Source: Rhodomicrobium lacus (GTDB taxonomy: Bacteria > Pseudomonadota > Alphaproteobacteria > Rhizobiales > Rhodomicrobiaceae). Taken from it: a DNA stretch of 64,000 nucleotides. The DNA lies in assembly GCF_003992725.1 (NCBI RefSeq), contig NZ_RZNF01000004.1, positions 124,001 through 188,000 on the forward strand, in the 5' to 3' direction. The notes beneath the pieces are model-generated. The model ran no database searches, had not been told where the DNA came from, and saw nothing but the letters and a program-made list of their open reading frames with translations. Below, in pieces: positions 18,371-27,224 of this stretch (position 1 is its first letter; every line of letters begins with the position of its first letter). A program made the translations under genes and the position numbers.

Positions 18371-18961
18371 ATGTGGATAGTCTTCGCTTGGGTGGTGTTC
18401 TGCTGGATAGTCGGCACCTTCACGCGCACCCTTGTTGGGGTGGGGCTTTTTTTTGCACCAATCGTTGGCCTAATCACCTTCAGCATAACTGAACGTGCAG
18501 AAGCCGGGTGGTTAGCCGCCGGTTTGACCGTCTTCATTCCAGTCGGTTTTCACATTGACAAAAAAGAAAAGTACGAAGCCGAGCTAAAGGCAAAAGAACG
18601 AGAACGGAACGAAGCGGAAATCGCTCGTGAAATGGAGAAAAAGAAACGGCTTCAAATTCAAGCGGATGTCGATGAAGCATATAACGTTTTAACAAAACTT
18701 TCAGGAAGCGAAGAGGCGAGACAGTTATGTCAAGATTATATAGATTTCTATTGCAATGATATAATGGAATTAGAAACAAAGAAAGCCTTCGAGACAAAAA
18801 TAACCGAGTTTGCCAGACCTCACATAGAAGCGATAAAATTGAAGCAGCTTGAAGAAGAAGAGCGGCGATGGCAAGAAGAGGAAAGGCAGGAACAGCTCAG
18901 GTTAGCTGAAATCAAGGCAAAAAATGCCATTCTGAGAAAACGTTATATTGATAATACGTAA
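18371..18961 (+). CDS. membrane-anchored coiled-coil protein, unknown
   Basis: 196 residues. Two hydrophobic segments (about 2-26 and 28-60) are followed by a long charged helix rich in Lys, Glu and Arg ('KEKYEAELKAKERERNEAEIAREMEKKKRLQ', then 'KQLEEEERRWQEEERQEQLRLAEIKAK'), predicted as a coiled coil. The cytosolic helix would project about 130 residues from the membrane. Composition is AT-rich relative to its neighbours and ends 5 bases from the convergent glyQ stop. It occupies the position directly downstream of glyQ, where glyS might be expected. No family recognised. Confidence 0.65.
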   Translation: MWIVFAWVVFCWIVGTFTRTLVGVGLFFAPIVGLITFSITERAEAGWLAAGLTVFIPVGFHIDKKEKYEAELKAKERERNEAEIAREMEKKKRLQIQADVDEAYNVLTKLSGSEEARQLCQDYIDFYCNDIMELETKKAFETKITEFARPHIEAIKLKQLEEEERRWQEEERQEQLRLAEIKAKNAILRKRYIDNT

Positions 18962-18966
18962 GGTGC

Positions 18967-19902
18967 CTAAGCACCGCCGGCCTCCGTCTTGAGCCACGCC
19001 GCGCAGCACGCCTTCGCGAGGTCGCGGACACGCAGGATATAGCTCTGCCGCTCGGTCACCGAGATCACGCCGCGCGCGTCAAGCAGGTTGAAGATGTGGC
19101 TCGCCTTGATGCACTGGTCGTAGGCGGGCAAAACCTGCAAATGGCGCGCGCCCTCTTCCTTCGGCTCGCCCGCCGCGAGCAGCGCCTTGCATTCCTTCTC
19201 GGCGTCGCGGAAGCGCTGGAGCAGGATCGCGGTGTCGGCGAATTCGAAATTGTGCCGCGAATATTCCTGCTCGGCCTGACGGAACACATCGCCGTAGAGC
19301 ACGCGCTTGTCGTCGTCGCGGCCGTTGTAGTTGAGCTTGTAGACGCTATCGACGTTCTGGATGTACATCGCGAGACGTTCGAGGCCGTAGGTGAGTTCGC
19401 CCGCGACCGGATCGCAGTCGAAGCCGCCCACCTGCTGGAAATAGGTGAACTGCGACACTTCCATGCCGTCGCACCACACTTCCCAGCCGAGCCCCCACGC
19501 GCCGAGCGTCGGGCTTTCCCAGTCGTCCTCGACGAAGCGGATGTCATGCACGCGCGGATCGATGCCGAGGCGCACGAGGCTTTCGAGGTAAAGCTCCTGA
19601 ATGTTCTCGGGCGACGGTTTCAGGATCACCTGAAACTGATAATAATGCTGGAGACGGTTCGGGTTCTCGCCGTAACGCCCGTCCTTCGGCCGCCGCGACG
19701 GCTGCACGAAAGCAGCATGCCACGGCTTCGGCCCCAGCGCGCGCAGCGTCGTCGCCGGGTGGAACGTGCCCGCACCCACTTCCATGTCGTAGGGCTGAAG
19801 AATGACGCAGCCCTGCTCCGCCCAGTAATGCTGGAGCGTGAGGATCAGATCCTGGAAGGAATGCGCGGGATCGAGTGTCGTCGTGGGCTTCACGTGTTTC
19901 AT
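18967..19902 (-). CDS. glyQ: glycyl-tRNA synthetase alpha subunit
   Basis: 311 residues from the ATG at 19900-19902; the frame is open further upstream but that part is not protein-like. The alpha chain of the bacterial alpha2beta2 GlyRS holds the class II catalytic core. Signature stretches are '[35 protein letters not shown]', '[29 protein letters not shown]' (with Phe for the first Tyr here) and '[12 protein letters not shown]'. Length fits the roughly 300 of the family. The beta subunit glyS is not adjacent: downstream lies a convergent AT-rich gene, so glyS must be elsewhere. Confidence 0.96.
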   Translation of the reverse strand: MKHVKPTTTLDPAHSFQDLILTLQHYWAEQGCVILQPYDMEVGAGTFHPATTLRALGPKPWHAAFVQPSRRPKDGRYGENPNRLQHYYQFQVILKPSPENIQELYLESLVRLGIDPRVHDIRFVEDDWESPTLGAWGLGWEVWCDGMEVSQFTYFQQVGGFDCDPVAGELTYGLERLAMYIQNVDSVYKLNYNGRDDDKRVLYGDVFRQAEQEYSRHNFEFADTAILLQRFRDAEKECKALLAAGEPKEEGARHLQVLPAYDQCIKASHIFNLLDARGVISVTERQSYILRVRDLAKACCAAWLKTEAGGA

Positions 19903-20093
19903 GGGGCGGAACCGATGGGTGCGATTTGCGCGCACGGTAGCCGCGTTTTGGCGTCGGAACAACGCGTTTAGCGTTAGAAAACGCGCTGCGAGCTTTGCAA
20001 TAAACGTTTTTTGCGTTTTGAATGGATCCTCTCCGCATAGCGCAGCCGGTAGTCCAGTTTGCATTTGCCAACGCAGAGCTTATATCAGCGGCG

Positions 20094-20669
20094 ATGCAGC
20101 ATATTACAATGCATATCGCGCCTGCGCTCACGCTTGCGAACCTCATCACGACGTCGCGCATCGCTGCCGCCGTGTTGCTCGCCCTTGCGGCGCTGAGCGG
20201 ATGGCCAACGAAGCTTGTCGCCGCGCTCGTCGCCTATGCCGCCGCTTCCGATGCGCTCGACGGCATGGCGGCGCGGGCACGCGGCGAGGTCACGGCCTTC
20301 GGCGCAATGTTCGACCAGTTCGCCGACAAGATCTTCATCGCGACCGCGCTCGCCCTCCTCATCGCGAGCGGCGCGATCTCGGGCGCCGACGTGCTGGCCG
20401 CGCTCGCGATCCTCGCCCGCGAGGGCGCCGTTCTCGCCCTTCGCCATGAGGCACGGCGCAACGGCATGGCCGCTCCGGTGAGCGCGCTGGCCAAGGTCAA
20501 GACCGCCTCTCAATATCTCGCGGTGTTTCTCATTTTTGCCGCCGCCATCGAACCGCCGTCGCGTGTTCTCCTCGAAGCCGGCCTTGCCGCGCTGTGGATC
20601 GCGGCGGGTTTGAGCCTCTTCACCGCCGCCACGTATCGTCTTCGCATGCGGGAGCGCAAATGGACGTGA
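20094..20669 (+). CDS. CDP-alcohol phosphatidyltransferase family protein
   Basis: 191 residues from ATG 20094; ATG 20022 and 20109 are other candidates. These integral membrane enzymes transfer a phosphatidyl group from a CDP-linked lipid to an alcohol such as glycerol-3-phosphate (PgsA) or inositol. The full active-site pattern D-x2-D-G-x2-A-R-x8-G-x3-D-x3-D is present in 'SDALDGMAARARGEVTAFG' followed by 'AMFDQFADK'. About five membrane helices are visible. The family size is 180-220, so it is complete. Its stop overlaps the moaD start, so the two are translationally coupled, as in the common alphaproteobacterial pgsA-moaD arrangement. PgsA is the most likely identity. Confidence 0.82.
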   Translation: MQHITMHIAPALTLANLITTSRIAAAVLLALAALSGWPTKLVAALVAYAAASDALDGMAARARGEVTAFGAMFDQFADKIFIATALALLIASGAISGADVLAALAILAREGAVLALRHEARRNGMAAPVSALAKVKTASQYLAVFLIFAAAIEPPSRVLLEAGLAALWIAAGLSLFTAATYRLRMRERKWT

Positions 20670-20917
20670 CGATCAAATATTTCGCCTGGATGCGCGAGCG
20701 CGTCGGCTTGCCGGAAGAACGCGTCGCGCTGCCCGCGCATGTGGCGACTGTCGCGGACGTCGTCGCCTGGCTCGCGACGCGCGGCGAAAATTACGCCGCC
20801 GCCTTCGCGAAGCCGCACCTCGTCCGCGCCGCCGTCGATCAAATTCACGCCTCGCATGAGACTACTGTCTTAGGCGCGCGGGAAATCGCGTTCTTCCCAC
20901 CCGTAACCGGTGGATGA
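20660..20917 (+). CDS. moaD: molybdopterin synthase sulfur carrier subunit
   Basis: 85 residues with a ubiquitin-like beta-grasp pattern, ending in Gly-Gly ('FFPPVTGG'), the residue pair that is thiocarboxylated to carry sulfur into precursor Z in molybdenum cofactor synthesis. 'VTIKYFAWMRERVGLPEE' at the N-terminus and 'HASHETTVLGAREIAFFPP' near the end are typical. The ATG lies within the last codons of the phosphatidyltransferase gene (10-base overlap). moaE, which usually follows, is absent: the next gene is mch. GGAG just upstream (about 20651) can serve as the ribosome site. Confidence 0.92.
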   Translation: MDVTIKYFAWMRERVGLPEERVALPAHVATVADVVAWLATRGENYAAAFAKPHLVRAAVDQIHASHETTVLGAREIAFFPPVTGG

Positions 20918-20953
20918 TATGACGTGCCCCAGCATCTTCGGACGGGGAAAACC

Positions 20954-22003
20954 ATGAGCAAGGCACGTCAGGGCAACTATTTCGAGGATTTCAGGCTTGG
21001 GCAGGTGATAGCGCACGCCACGCCGCGCACGGTCACGGCAGGCGACGTCGCGCTCTACACCGCGCTTTACGGCCCGCGCTTCGCGGTGCAGTCGTCGGAT
21101 GCCTTCGCGAAGGCCATCGGTTATCCGGCCGCGCCCGTCGACGACCTGCTCGTGTTCCACATCGTTTTCGGCAAGACGGTGCCGGATATCTCGCTGAACG
21201 CGGTGGCTAACCTCGGCTACGCGGAACTGCGCTTCCTGAAGCCGGTCTTCCCCGGCGACACGCTGTCGTCTACCTCCGAAGTGATCGGCCTCAAGGAAAA
21301 TTCCAACAAGCAGTCCGGCGTCGTCTATGTCCGCACCACGGGGCGCGACCAGTCAGGCGCGCCCGTGCTGGAATACGTCCGCTGGGTGATGGTGAAGAAG
21401 CGAGACGAAGCCGCGGAGGCGCCCGCGCCGCACGTGCCGAGCCTCAAGGCCGCCGTCGATCCGTCGGAACTCGGCGGTGCGCTTCCGCCGCTCACGCTGG
21501 AAGGCTACGACACGAAGCTTTCCGGCAACGCGGCGCGCTGGGGAGATTACGAAATCGGCGAGAAGATCGATCACCTCGACGCCATGACGCTCGAAGAGGC
21601 CGAGCACCAGCTTGCGACGCGACTCTACCAGAACACGGCGAAGGTGCACTTCAACCTGCACGAACAGGCCCAGGGCCGCTTCAAGCGCCGCCTCATCTAC
21701 GGCGGCCACATCATCTCGCTCGCGCGCGCGCTTTCGTTCAACGGTCTTGAGAACGCGTTCCACATCGCCGCGATCAATGCGGGGCGGCACGTCTCGCCAG
21801 CCTTCGCGGGCGACACCGTCTATGCGTGGAGCGAGGTGCTCGACAAGCAGCCGCTGCCGGGGCGCGACGATGCGGGCGCGCTCAGGCTGCGCCTCATCGC
21901 GGCGAAGGACAAGCCCTGCGCCAGCTTCCCGTACAAGGCTGGGGAGCAATACGACGCGTCCGTGCTGCTCGATCTCGACTACTGGGCCGCGCTCCCGCGC
22001 TGA
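20954..22003 (+). CDS. mch: mesaconyl-CoA hydratase (MaoC-like double hotdog)
   Basis: 349 residues from ATG 20954. Two MaoC-like hotdog domains are visible: N-terminal with 'YFEDFRLGQVIAHATPRTVTAGDVALYTALYG' and C-terminal with 'GDYEIGEKIDHLDAMTLEEAEHQLATRLYQNTAKVHFN'. 'LIYGGHIISLARALSF' supplies a typical hotdog helix. This matches mesaconyl-C1-CoA hydratase (beta-methylmalyl-CoA dehydratase) of the ethylmalonyl-CoA pathway for acetyl-CoA assimilation, which interconverts mesaconyl-CoA and beta-methylmalyl-CoA. The family is about 345 residues. No other gene of that pathway lies in the window. A related MaoC dehydratase is the alternative. Confidence 0.85.
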   Translation: MSKARQGNYFEDFRLGQVIAHATPRTVTAGDVALYTALYGPRFAVQSSDAFAKAIGYPAAPVDDLLVFHIVFGKTVPDISLNAVANLGYAELRFLKPVFPGDTLSSTSEVIGLKENSNKQSGVVYVRTTGRDQSGAPVLEYVRWVMVKKRDEAAEAPAPHVPSLKAAVDPSELGGALPPLTLEGYDTKLSGNAARWGDYEIGEKIDHLDAMTLEEAEHQLATRLYQNTAKVHFNLHEQAQGRFKRRLIYGGHIISLARALSFNGLENAFHIAAINAGRHVSPAFAGDTVYAWSEVLDKQPLPGRDDAGALRLRLIAAKDKPCASFPYKAGEQYDASVLLDLDYWAALPR

Positions 22004-22393
22004 GTCCGCAGCGGGCTCCGGCGGCGAGCTTCGCAAGGGCTCGTCAAGGATGCCCGCCAGGCTGCGACCCGTCGCCGCCATGGCTGGCATACGCTGAGCG
22101 TGAACGTGACAGCGCAGCCCGCAAACCTTTGCTGCGCTTGCGGTTGCGCGCGATCACAAGACGGCGAGACGGCGGGAGCGCGGCAAATTGGATTTCCATT
22201 TCGCCGCCAGAGCCTGTATGGAAGTTGCAAATTCTTGGACTGGTTCTAGAACCTCGTCCAGATCACAGTCCCGCCCGGATCTTGTCGCCGAAAGCCTTAG
22301 CGGTTCCGCGCCGCCGTTTGTTGCTGCCCGTCGGCCTGAGCGATATAGTCCGGGGCGTTAAGAAAAACTGCATCGAGGGTTAAGAAGGATTGC
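22004..22393. other. 390-base gap upstream of sdhC
   Basis: No convincing coding frame. It is GC-rich near mch and becomes more balanced from 22.2 kb. It holds a perfect 12-base palindrome GGTTCTAGAACC at 22242-22253, about 140 bases before sdhC, which could be an operator for the sdh genes. The likely sdh promoter lies in this gap but no single -35/-10 pair stands out. Confidence 0.6.
22242..22253. promoter_or_regulatory. perfect palindrome GGTTCTAGAACC, possible operator
   Basis: Twelve-base perfect inverted repeat about 140 bases upstream of sdhC. The TTCTAGAA core shares its half-sites with, but does not match, the alphaproteobacterial iron-control element TTTAGAA-N3-TTCTAAA. A regulatory role for the sdh genes is inference. 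Confidence 0.3.
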
Positions 22394-22843
22394 ATGATGG
22401 CGGAAGCCAAGCCTATCGCGGACACACGGCCGCTGGCGCCGAAACCGATGTCTCCGCATCTTTCGATCTACCGTTTCAAGATCAACATGATCCTTTCGAT
22501 CATGCATCGCGTGACGGGGATCACGAACTATTTTGGCAGCCTCATCCTCGCGGTCTGGATCGCGTCGGCGGCGACGAGCGAACAGGCTTTTAATACGGTC
22601 AGTTCATACCTCGCGACACCGCTCGGTCTCGTCATCCTCATCGGCTTCACCTGGTCCGTGATGCACCACATGCTCGGCGGCATCCGTCACTTCATCTGGG
22701 ATGTGGGCTGGGGTTTCACCAAGCCCGCCGTCAAGTTCCTGTCCTGGGCGACGCTGTTCGGCTCGCTCACGCTGACGGCGATCATCTGGGGTTACGCACT
22801 TTCGCACTGGGGCCACGCCCTTTCGCTTGGGGGGGCCCGCTGA
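22394..22843 (+). CDS. sdhC: succinate dehydrogenase cytochrome b556 subunit
   Basis: 149 residues from ATG 22394; the second ATG at 22397 has better spacing from AAGGA at 22385-22389. Membrane anchor of complex II with three helices. 'RPLAPKPMSPHLSIYRF' and 'SIMHRVTGI' are the SdhC signature at the cytoplasmic side and quinone site. 'MHHMLGGIRHFIWD' carries His92, equivalent to the E. coli SdhC heme b ligand His84. Its stop overlaps the sdhD start (TGATG). Confidence 0.96.
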   Translation: MMAEAKPIADTRPLAPKPMSPHLSIYRFKINMILSIMHRVTGITNYFGSLILAVWIASAATSEQAFNTVSSYLATPLGLVILIGFTWSVMHHMLGGIRHFIWDVGWGFTKPAVKFLSWATLFGSLTLTAIIWGYALSHWGHALSLGGAR

Positions 22844-23235
22844 TGCCTTCGACGACCTACAGAACGGAACTCAAGAAAGTCCGCGGCCTCGGTTCTGCCA
22901 TCGGCGGCCCAGGCACGGACCACTTCTGGGCGCAGCGGCTCACGGCTGTCTCGAACCTCTTCGTGGTGGCGTTCCTCGTCTACACCGGGCTCACGCTCGC
23001 GGGCGCGCCGATTGGGGAAGTGAAGGCGTTCTTCGGCCACCCCTTCAACGCGATCGCGTCGATCCTCGTGGTGATCTCGACCGCCATCCATATGCGCCTC
23101 GGCATGCAGGTTCCGGTCGAGGAATACATGCCCCACGGCCTCAAGGTTCCGTTTCTCTTCCTGAACACCTTCTTCGTGATCGTGATCGCCGTCGTCGGCG
23201 TGCTGTCGATCCTGAAGCTTTTCCTTGGAAATTAG
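22843..23235 (+). CDS. sdhD: succinate dehydrogenase membrane anchor subunit
   Basis: 130 residues, three transmembrane helices, with the typical alphaproteobacterial beginning '[32 protein letters not shown]'. '[18 protein letters not shown]' holds the helix II/loop region expected to contribute to heme b and quinone binding. The start overlaps the sdhC stop by one base and sdhA follows 4 bases after the stop, so the three are one operon. Confidence 0.95.
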   Translation: MPSTTYRTELKKVRGLGSAIGGPGTDHFWAQRLTAVSNLFVVAFLVYTGLTLAGAPIGEVKAFFGHPFNAIASILVVISTAIHMRLGMQVPVEEYMPHGLKVPFLFLNTFFVIVIAVVGVLSILKLFLGN

Positions 23236-23239
23236 TCTC

Positions 23240-25072
23240 ATGGCGGATGCAAAACTGAACGGCGTCGCCGCTCCCACGGTGAACGGGCGCGCGTACAAGA
23301 TTCACGATCACACCTTCGATGTGGTCGTGGTCGGCGCTGGCGGCGCGGGCCTTCGCGCGACACTCGGCTGTGCACAGGCGGGCCTCAAGACGGCCTGCGT
23401 GACGAAGGTTTTCCCCACGCGCTCGCATACCGTTGCGGCGCAGGGCGGCATCGCGGCCGCGCTCGGCAACATGGGTCCGGACGACTGGCGCTGGCACATG
23501 TACGACACCGTAAAAGGGTCGGACTGGCTCGGCGATCAGGACGCAATCGAATATCTCTGCCGCAACGCGCCCGCCGCCGTGTACGAGCTTGAACATTACG
23601 GCATGCCTTTCAGCCGCACCGAGGCGGGCAAGATCTACCAGCGTCCGTTCGGCGGCATGACCACCGAATTCGGCGAAGGCCCGCCGGCGCAGCGCACCTG
23701 CGCCGCCGCCGATCGCACCGGCCACGCCATGCTGCACACGCTCTACGGCCAGTCGCTTCGCTATTCGGCCGACTTCTTCGTGGAGCACTTCGCGCTCGAC
23801 CTCATCATGGACGACGGCATCTGCCGGGGCGTGATGTCGCTCTCGCTCGAAGACGGCTCGATCCACCGCATTCGCGCGAAGAAGACGATCATCGCGACGG
23901 GCGGTTATGGCCGCACCTATTTCTCGGCCACGTCCGCGCATACCTGCACGGGCGACGGCAACGCCATGGTGCTGCGCGCGGGGCTTCCGCTGCAGGACAT
24001 GGAGTTCGTGCAGTTCCATCCGACCGGCATCTACGGCGCTGGCGTGCTCATCACCGAGGGCGCACGCGGCGAGGGCGGCTACCTCACCAACTCGCAAGGC
24101 GAGCGCTTCATGGAGCGCTACGCGCCGCATGCGAAGGATCTGGCGAGCCGCGACGTGGTTTCGCGCTCGATGACCATCGAGATCCGCGAGGGGCGCGGTG
24201 TCGGCCCGAACAAGGACCACATCTATCTCCACCTCGACCATCTCGACCCGAAGATCCTCGCCGAGCGTCTGCCCGGCATCACCGAGAGCGCGCAGATCTT
24301 CGCGGGCGTGGACCTTCGCCGTCAGCCGATCCCGGTTATCCCGACCGTCCACTACAACATGGGCGGCATCCCGACGAACCATCTCGGCGAGGCGATCAAC
24401 CCGCGCGCGGGCGACCCGGATGCGACGATCCCCGGCCTGATGGCCATCGGCGAAGCATCCTGCGCGAGCGTGCACGGCGCGAACCGCCTCGGCTCAAACT
24501 CGCTGATCGATCTCGTGGTGTTCGGCCGGGCCGCAGCGCTGCGCTGCGCCGAGACCATCGAGAAAGGTCAGCATCCGAACCTCGCGGCGAACGCAGGCGA
24601 GGAAGCCATCGCCCGCCTCGACCGCTTCCGCCACGCCAACGGCTCGACGCCCACCGCCGTGCTTCGCGGCAAGATGCAGCGCATCATGCAGAACAATTGC
24701 GCGGTGTTCCGGCAGGCAGACGTGCTCGAAGAGGGCGTGCGGCTCATCAAAGAGGTGTGGGATGGCATCGAGGACGTTCGCGTCACCGACCGCTCGCTCG
24801 TCTGGAACACGGACCTCACCGAGACGCTCGAATTCAACAACATGATCGGCCTGGCGCTTGCCACGGTGACGGGCGCGCGTGACCGGCAGGAAAGTCGCGG
24901 CGCGCATGCCCGCGAGGACTTCCCGAACCGGGACGATCAGAACTGGATGAAGCACACGCTCGCCTATGGCGACGACGAGAAGCGCACGGTGACGCTCGAC
25001 TATCGCCCGGTGCATACGCACACGCTGACAAACGACGTGCAGTACATCCAGCCGAAGGCACGCGTGTACTGA
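23240..25072 (+). CDS. sdhA: succinate dehydrogenase flavoprotein subunit
   Basis: 610 residues from ATG 23240. FAD-binding Rossmann motif '[13 protein letters not shown]' (about 28-40). The covalent FAD His is His63 in '[11 protein letters not shown]'. Substrate-site residues lie in '[14 protein letters not shown]', 'TEGARGEGG' and '[21 protein letters not shown]', and the C-terminal cap ends in '[18 protein letters not shown]'. It oxidises succinate to fumarate and can run in reverse with low-potential quinols. A hairpin 36 bases after the stop appears to end the operon, and no sdhB follows, although sdhB normally comes next. Confidence 0.97.
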   Translation: MADAKLNGVAAPTVNGRAYKIHDHTFDVVVVGAGGAGLRATLGCAQAGLKTACVTKVFPTRSHTVAAQGGIAAALGNMGPDDWRWHMYDTVKGSDWLGDQDAIEYLCRNAPAAVYELEHYGMPFSRTEAGKIYQRPFGGMTTEFGEGPPAQRTCAAADRTGHAMLHTLYGQSLRYSADFFVEHFALDLIMDDGICRGVMSLSLEDGSIHRIRAKKTIIATGGYGRTYFSATSAHTCTGDGNAMVLRAGLPLQDMEFVQFHPTGIYGAGVLITEGARGEGGYLTNSQGERFMERYAPHAKDLASRDVVSRSMTIEIREGRGVGPNKDHIYLHLDHLDPKILAERLPGITESAQIFAGVDLRRQPIPVIPTVHYNMGGIPTNHLGEAINPRAGDPDATIPGLMAIGEASCASVHGANRLGSNSLIDLVVFGRAAALRCAETIEKGQHPNLAANAGEEAIARLDRFRHANGSTPTAVLRGKMQRIMQNNCAVFRQADVLEEGVRLIKEVWDGIEDVRVTDRSLVWNTDLTETLEFNNMIGLALATVTGARDRQESRGAHAREDFPNRDDQNWMKHTLAYGDDEKRTVTLDYRPVHTHTLTNDVQYIQPKARVY

Positions 25073-25108
25073 ACGCATTCGTCGGCTCAAGGCTTTCGCA
25101 AAGAAATC

Positions 25109-25137
25109 ATGGCCGGGGCTTTCCCGGCCATTTGCGT
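25109..25137 (+). terminator. intrinsic-type terminator after sdhA
   Basis: ATGGCCGGG (25109-25117) pairs perfectly with CCCGGCCAT (25123-25131) around a five-base loop. A weak T run (TTGCGTT) follows. It closes the sdhC-sdhD-sdhA transcript without an sdhB gene. Confidence 0.6.
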
Positions 25138-25170
25138 TCCTGCGCCCGATCCGGCGGCGTTCGCAATGAC

Positions 25171-25719
25171 CTACGCGCGCCCGAACCAGAAGCCCGCAGC
25201 CGCCAGACACGCCAGGGCCGCTACGTTTACGTAGTAGGCGTTCGAAACCGCAAACCATGCCGGGCGGCCGAACTGCTTTTTCGCGAGCAACCAGAGCGCG
25301 ACAGGCAGCGTCAGCAGCGGCAGAAGCGTCGGCGCGAAGAGGCACGCACCCAACACACACAGCACCGTCGGGATCGCGTCGTCGATGAGAGCGTCGTAGC
25401 GCGTTACCACGGCGCCGGGCGGATAGGTGCCGTCCTCGAACGGCGCGATGGCATTGCGCGCCTGCCGGATAAAGAAAAGAAAGAAGAGCACTCCCGAAAT
25501 CGCGGCGGCATCGACGACCCAGACGGGCGGCTTTGACGAGAACACCGCCGCCCCGAAGCCCACGAACGGCTCTGTCGCCGCCCGCCACGCCTTCAGGATA
25601 GGCATGGAAAGCTCGCCGAACGCGAGCCCGAACGTGCTCTCCAGGATCGACAGGACCGCCAGGCCTTCAACCAGCAAGGCGGCGCAGAACACGGCGTCGG
25701 CCGCGATTGCCCTCAGCAT
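25171..25719 (-). CDS. integral membrane protein, unknown
   Basis: 182 residues with about four hydrophobic segments (near 8-28, 70-88, 115-145 and 160-180). A charged loop 'RQARNAIAPFEDGTYPPGAVVTRYDALIDDA' lies in the middle. I recognise no family and no catalytic motif. Its start codon overlaps the end of a short upstream frame on the same strand (25713-25928). It is convergent with sdhA, separated by the sdhA terminator. Codon use is like that of neighbouring core genes. Confidence 0.6.
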   Translation of the reverse strand: MLRAIAADAVFCAALLVEGLAVLSILESTFGLAFGELSMPILKAWRAATEPFVGFGAAVFSSKPPVWVVDAAAISGVLFFLFFIRQARNAIAPFEDGTYPPGAVVTRYDALIDDAIPTVLCVLGACLFAPTLLPLLTLPVALWLLAKKQFGRPAWFAVSNAYYVNVAALACLAAAGFWFGRA

Positions 25720-25928
25720 TTCGATCGCTTCCCCTTCGACCGCCCATGATTAAAAGACGGTAAGACTTGCCCGTTATCCTTACCACTCTCTTTGAGCGCG
25801 AGGATTTCTCCTGCATACTCCGGACTGTCGAAAACGGAAATCCGGCTGTTGCAGAATACGATGGCGCCCTGATTTCTTTTCGGCTTCGCGCCGACGAGAT
25901 ATCCTTTGTCACATGCGCAGGGTTTCAT
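25713..25928 (-). CDS. possible small protein upstream of the 25171 membrane gene
   Basis: 71 residues from 'MKPCACDKGYLVGAKPKRNQ'. Its last codons overlap the start of the next minus-strand gene by 7 bases, which suggests translational coupling. The sequence reads like a soluble protein ('GAIVFCNSRISVFDSPEYAGEILALKE') and has three Cys, two in a C-A-C. A frame on the opposite strand (25767-25994) covers the same bases, so only one of the two can be real. No family recognised. Confidence 0.35.
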   Translation of the reverse strand: MKPCACDKGYLVGAKPKRNQGAIVFCNSRISVFDSPEYAGEILALKESGKDNGQVLPSFNHGRSKGKRSKC

Positions 25929-26075
25929 GCGCGCGAGTGTCAAACCGGTAGGAGTGTCGGAATGGCAAGCTTCGCCGCCGAAGCATCGCCATGAACGGCG
26001 GTTACGTCGTGCGGGCCCGAAACGCCGGCGCCATGGCGCCGGCGGTCAGCAGGACAAACCCAGGCGGGGATTTTG

Positions 26076-27224
26076 ATGTTTCGTAAAGTGTTAGCGGGCC
26101 TTGTGCTTTTCGCCGTCGCAGCAGCGGTGGCGCTTCTGGCCGAACCGTCGCCGAACCGGGCCCCTCAGGCCGCGCCCGCGCCGGCCGCCATCGCCGTCGC
26201 GACCGTGCCCGCGCGGATGCGCGACGTGCCGGTGCTCCTTTCCGGCATCGGCGCAGTCGAGGCGTTCCAGATCGTGCAGATACGCTCCCGCGTGGATGGA
26301 ACGCTCGACAGGGTGAATTTCACCGAAGGCCAGCTCGTCAAGAAGGGCGACGTCCTCGCGATCATCGATCCGCGCCTCTACCGCGCCGCGCTCGACTCCG
26401 CCAGGGCGAAGCTCTCGCAGGACAAGGCGCAACTCGCATCCGACGAGAAAGACTTGAGCCGCAGTGTCCAGCTTTCGACGCAGCGCTTTGCCTCGCAGCA
26501 AACGGTGGACCAGCTTACCGCGAAAGTCGATATCGGCCGCGCGCTCGTGCAGGCCGATGAAGCCGCCATCCGCACCGCCGAAACCAATCTCAGCTACACG
26601 ACGATTACCGCCCCCTTCGATGGAAGGATCGGCATTTCCTCGGTTCACGCCGGAAACATCGTCCGCGCGAACGACCAGACCTTCATCGCCGAACTCACGC
26701 AGGTCGATCCGATCTCCCTCGTCTTCACCCTGCCCGAAGCGAGGCTCCCCCTCGTCCGCGAGGCGCAGAAGGCCGGGCCGGTTTCGGTTATCGCTCTCGA
26801 TCACGACGCGAAAGAGCCGGTGGCGAGGGGCAAGCTGAGCGTCATCGACAACAAGGTCGACCAGACCACCGGAACGATCCGCCTCAAGGCGACGTTCGAC
26901 AACAGGAACGATGCGCTGTGGCCGGGCCAATATGCGCCCGTGCTCGTCGAGGCGGGGGTGCGAAGGAATGCGGTGACGGTGCCTACCGCTGCCGTGCAGC
27001 GCGGGCCGAACGGCCTTTATGTTTGGATCGCAACCCCCGAGCGGCGTGCGCAGATGGTCGCCGTCGAAACCGGGCCGAGCCATGACGATGAAACGGTGAT
27101 CGCGAAGGGCGCAACCGAAGGCGATCTCGTGATCGTCTCAAACCACTACCGCTTGCGCCCCGGCATCGAGATCGAGCCCAAGGCGAAGCCCGTGGCTGCC
27201 ACCGACGCCGCGGGCCGCACATGA
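26076..27224 (+). CDS. RND efflux periplasmic adaptor (membrane fusion protein)
   Basis: 382 residues from ATG 26076, with GGGGA at 26067-26071 as ribosome site. N-terminal hydrophobic anchor or signal (residues 3-20), no lipobox Cys. Order seen: beta-barrel/lipoyl start 'GIGAVEAFQIVQIRSRVDGTLDRVNFTEGQLVKKGDVLAIID', an alpha-hairpin (about 100-165), a second lipoyl half 'TTITAPFDGRIGISSVHAGNIVRAND', then beta-barrel and membrane-proximal domains. It bridges the inner-membrane pump to an outer-membrane channel. It overlaps the pump gene by 4 bases (ATGA). The closest type is the MdtA/AcrA adaptor. Confidence 0.93.
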   Translation: MFRKVLAGLVLFAVAAAVALLAEPSPNRAPQAAPAPAAIAVATVPARMRDVPVLLSGIGAVEAFQIVQIRSRVDGTLDRVNFTEGQLVKKGDVLAIIDPRLYRAALDSARAKLSQDKAQLASDEKDLSRSVQLSTQRFASQQTVDQLTAKVDIGRALVQADEAAIRTAETNLSYTTITAPFDGRIGISSVHAGNIVRANDQTFIAELTQVDPISLVFTLPEARLPLVREAQKAGPVSVIALDHDAKEPVARGKLSVIDNKVDQTTGTIRLKATFDNRNDALWPGQYAPVLVEAGVRRNAVTVPTAAVQRGPNGLYVWIATPERRAQMVAVETGPSHDDETVIAKGATEGDLVIVSNHYRLRPGIEIEPKAKPVAATDAAGRT

